A stretch of 64,000 nt of DNA from Pseudomonas vanderleydeniana (lineage in GTDB: Bacteria; Pseudomonadota; Gammaproteobacteria; Pseudomonadales; Pseudomonadaceae): NCBI RefSeq assembly GCF_014268755.2, contig NZ_CP077093.1:2158001-2222000 (forward strand), written 5' to 3'. This document shows positions 63,929-64,000 of the stretch, piece by piece; position 1 is the stretch's first letter; every line of letters starts with the position of its first letter. Under the pieces are notes generated by a model. That model searched no databases and was not told the DNA's origin. It worked only from the letters and a program-made list of their open reading frames with translations. The position numbers were made by a program, and so were the translations under genes.

Positions 63929-64000
63929 CGCTCAATTCCCATTTAGAATCAAGAACTTAACGATAAATCTTTGCATTAGACAACACCATGATTCATCACC

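Overview
The window comes from a Pseudomonas chromosome, most likely of the fluorescens/putida side of the genus. Evidence is the gene order (rpsA, small lipoprotein, ihfB, wzz, O-antigen cluster, wbpM, comEA-like gene), the GC-rich housekeeping genes, and repeated Pseudomonas-type REP/REPIN palindromes in the intergenic gaps. No rRNA or tRNA gene was seen; the one structural RNA is the 4.5S SRP RNA (ffs).

Region 1 (1-2.6 kb) is the conserved left flank: the end of rpsA with its terminator, a small lipoprotein gene and ihfB. Region 2 (2.6-27.6 kb) is an AT-richer O-antigen locus in the classical position between ihfB/wzz and wbpM. It encodes a short Wzz-like regulator, WecB and WecC (UDP-ManNAcA supply), a Wzx-like flippase, a WbpG/HisH2/HisF2 amidotransferase module (likely acetamido to acetamidino conversion), a GT2 transferase, a coupled block of bi-domain oxidoreductase, heparinase II/III-like protein, GT4 transferase, initiating phosphoglycosyl transferase, PglD-like acetyltransferase and PglE-like aminotransferase, then an IS3/IS66 scar, a reverse-strand Wzy-like polymerase, a secreted six-hairpin glycosidase, a reverse-strand OafA-type acyltransferase, and WbpM. 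WbpM, the aminotransferase, the acetyltransferase and the phosphoglycosyl transferase together resemble the PglF/E/D/C route to a di-N-acetylbacillosamine-type first sugar.

Region 3 (27.6-39.5 kb) is ordinary chromosome: comEA-like gene, TetR regulator, DUF2897 peptide, ethanolamine permease, pyrF, a CurA-like reductase, an SDR, a MocR regulator, an HBM-type chemoreceptor, a BenE transporter and a GntR/FCD regulator. Region 4 (39.5-46.6 kb) is a purine-catabolic operon, xdhA-xdhB-xdhC-guaD on the reverse strand, with a divergent GntR regulator and several palindromic sites between them. Region 5 (46.6-53.8 kb) is smc-zipA-ligA.

Region 6 (53.8-64 kb) is more variable: a four-copy ~149-bp REP array, a DUF6124-type gene behind a hairpin-rich leader, ffs, an Lrp/AsnC regulator, an orphan Phd/YefM-like antitoxin overlapping a YitT gene, a pair of unrecognised exported proteins, an AraC/PEBP pair, a DUF2167 membrane protein, a LysR/EamA divergent pair and an XRE regulator at the right edge. 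No wholly new system is evident. The best leads are the HisF2 lacking one catalytic aspartate, the exported pair at 57.4-58.9 kb, the repeated operator-like boxes before xdhA, the structured leader at 54.7-55.0 kb, and the two tandem REP-derived arrays.
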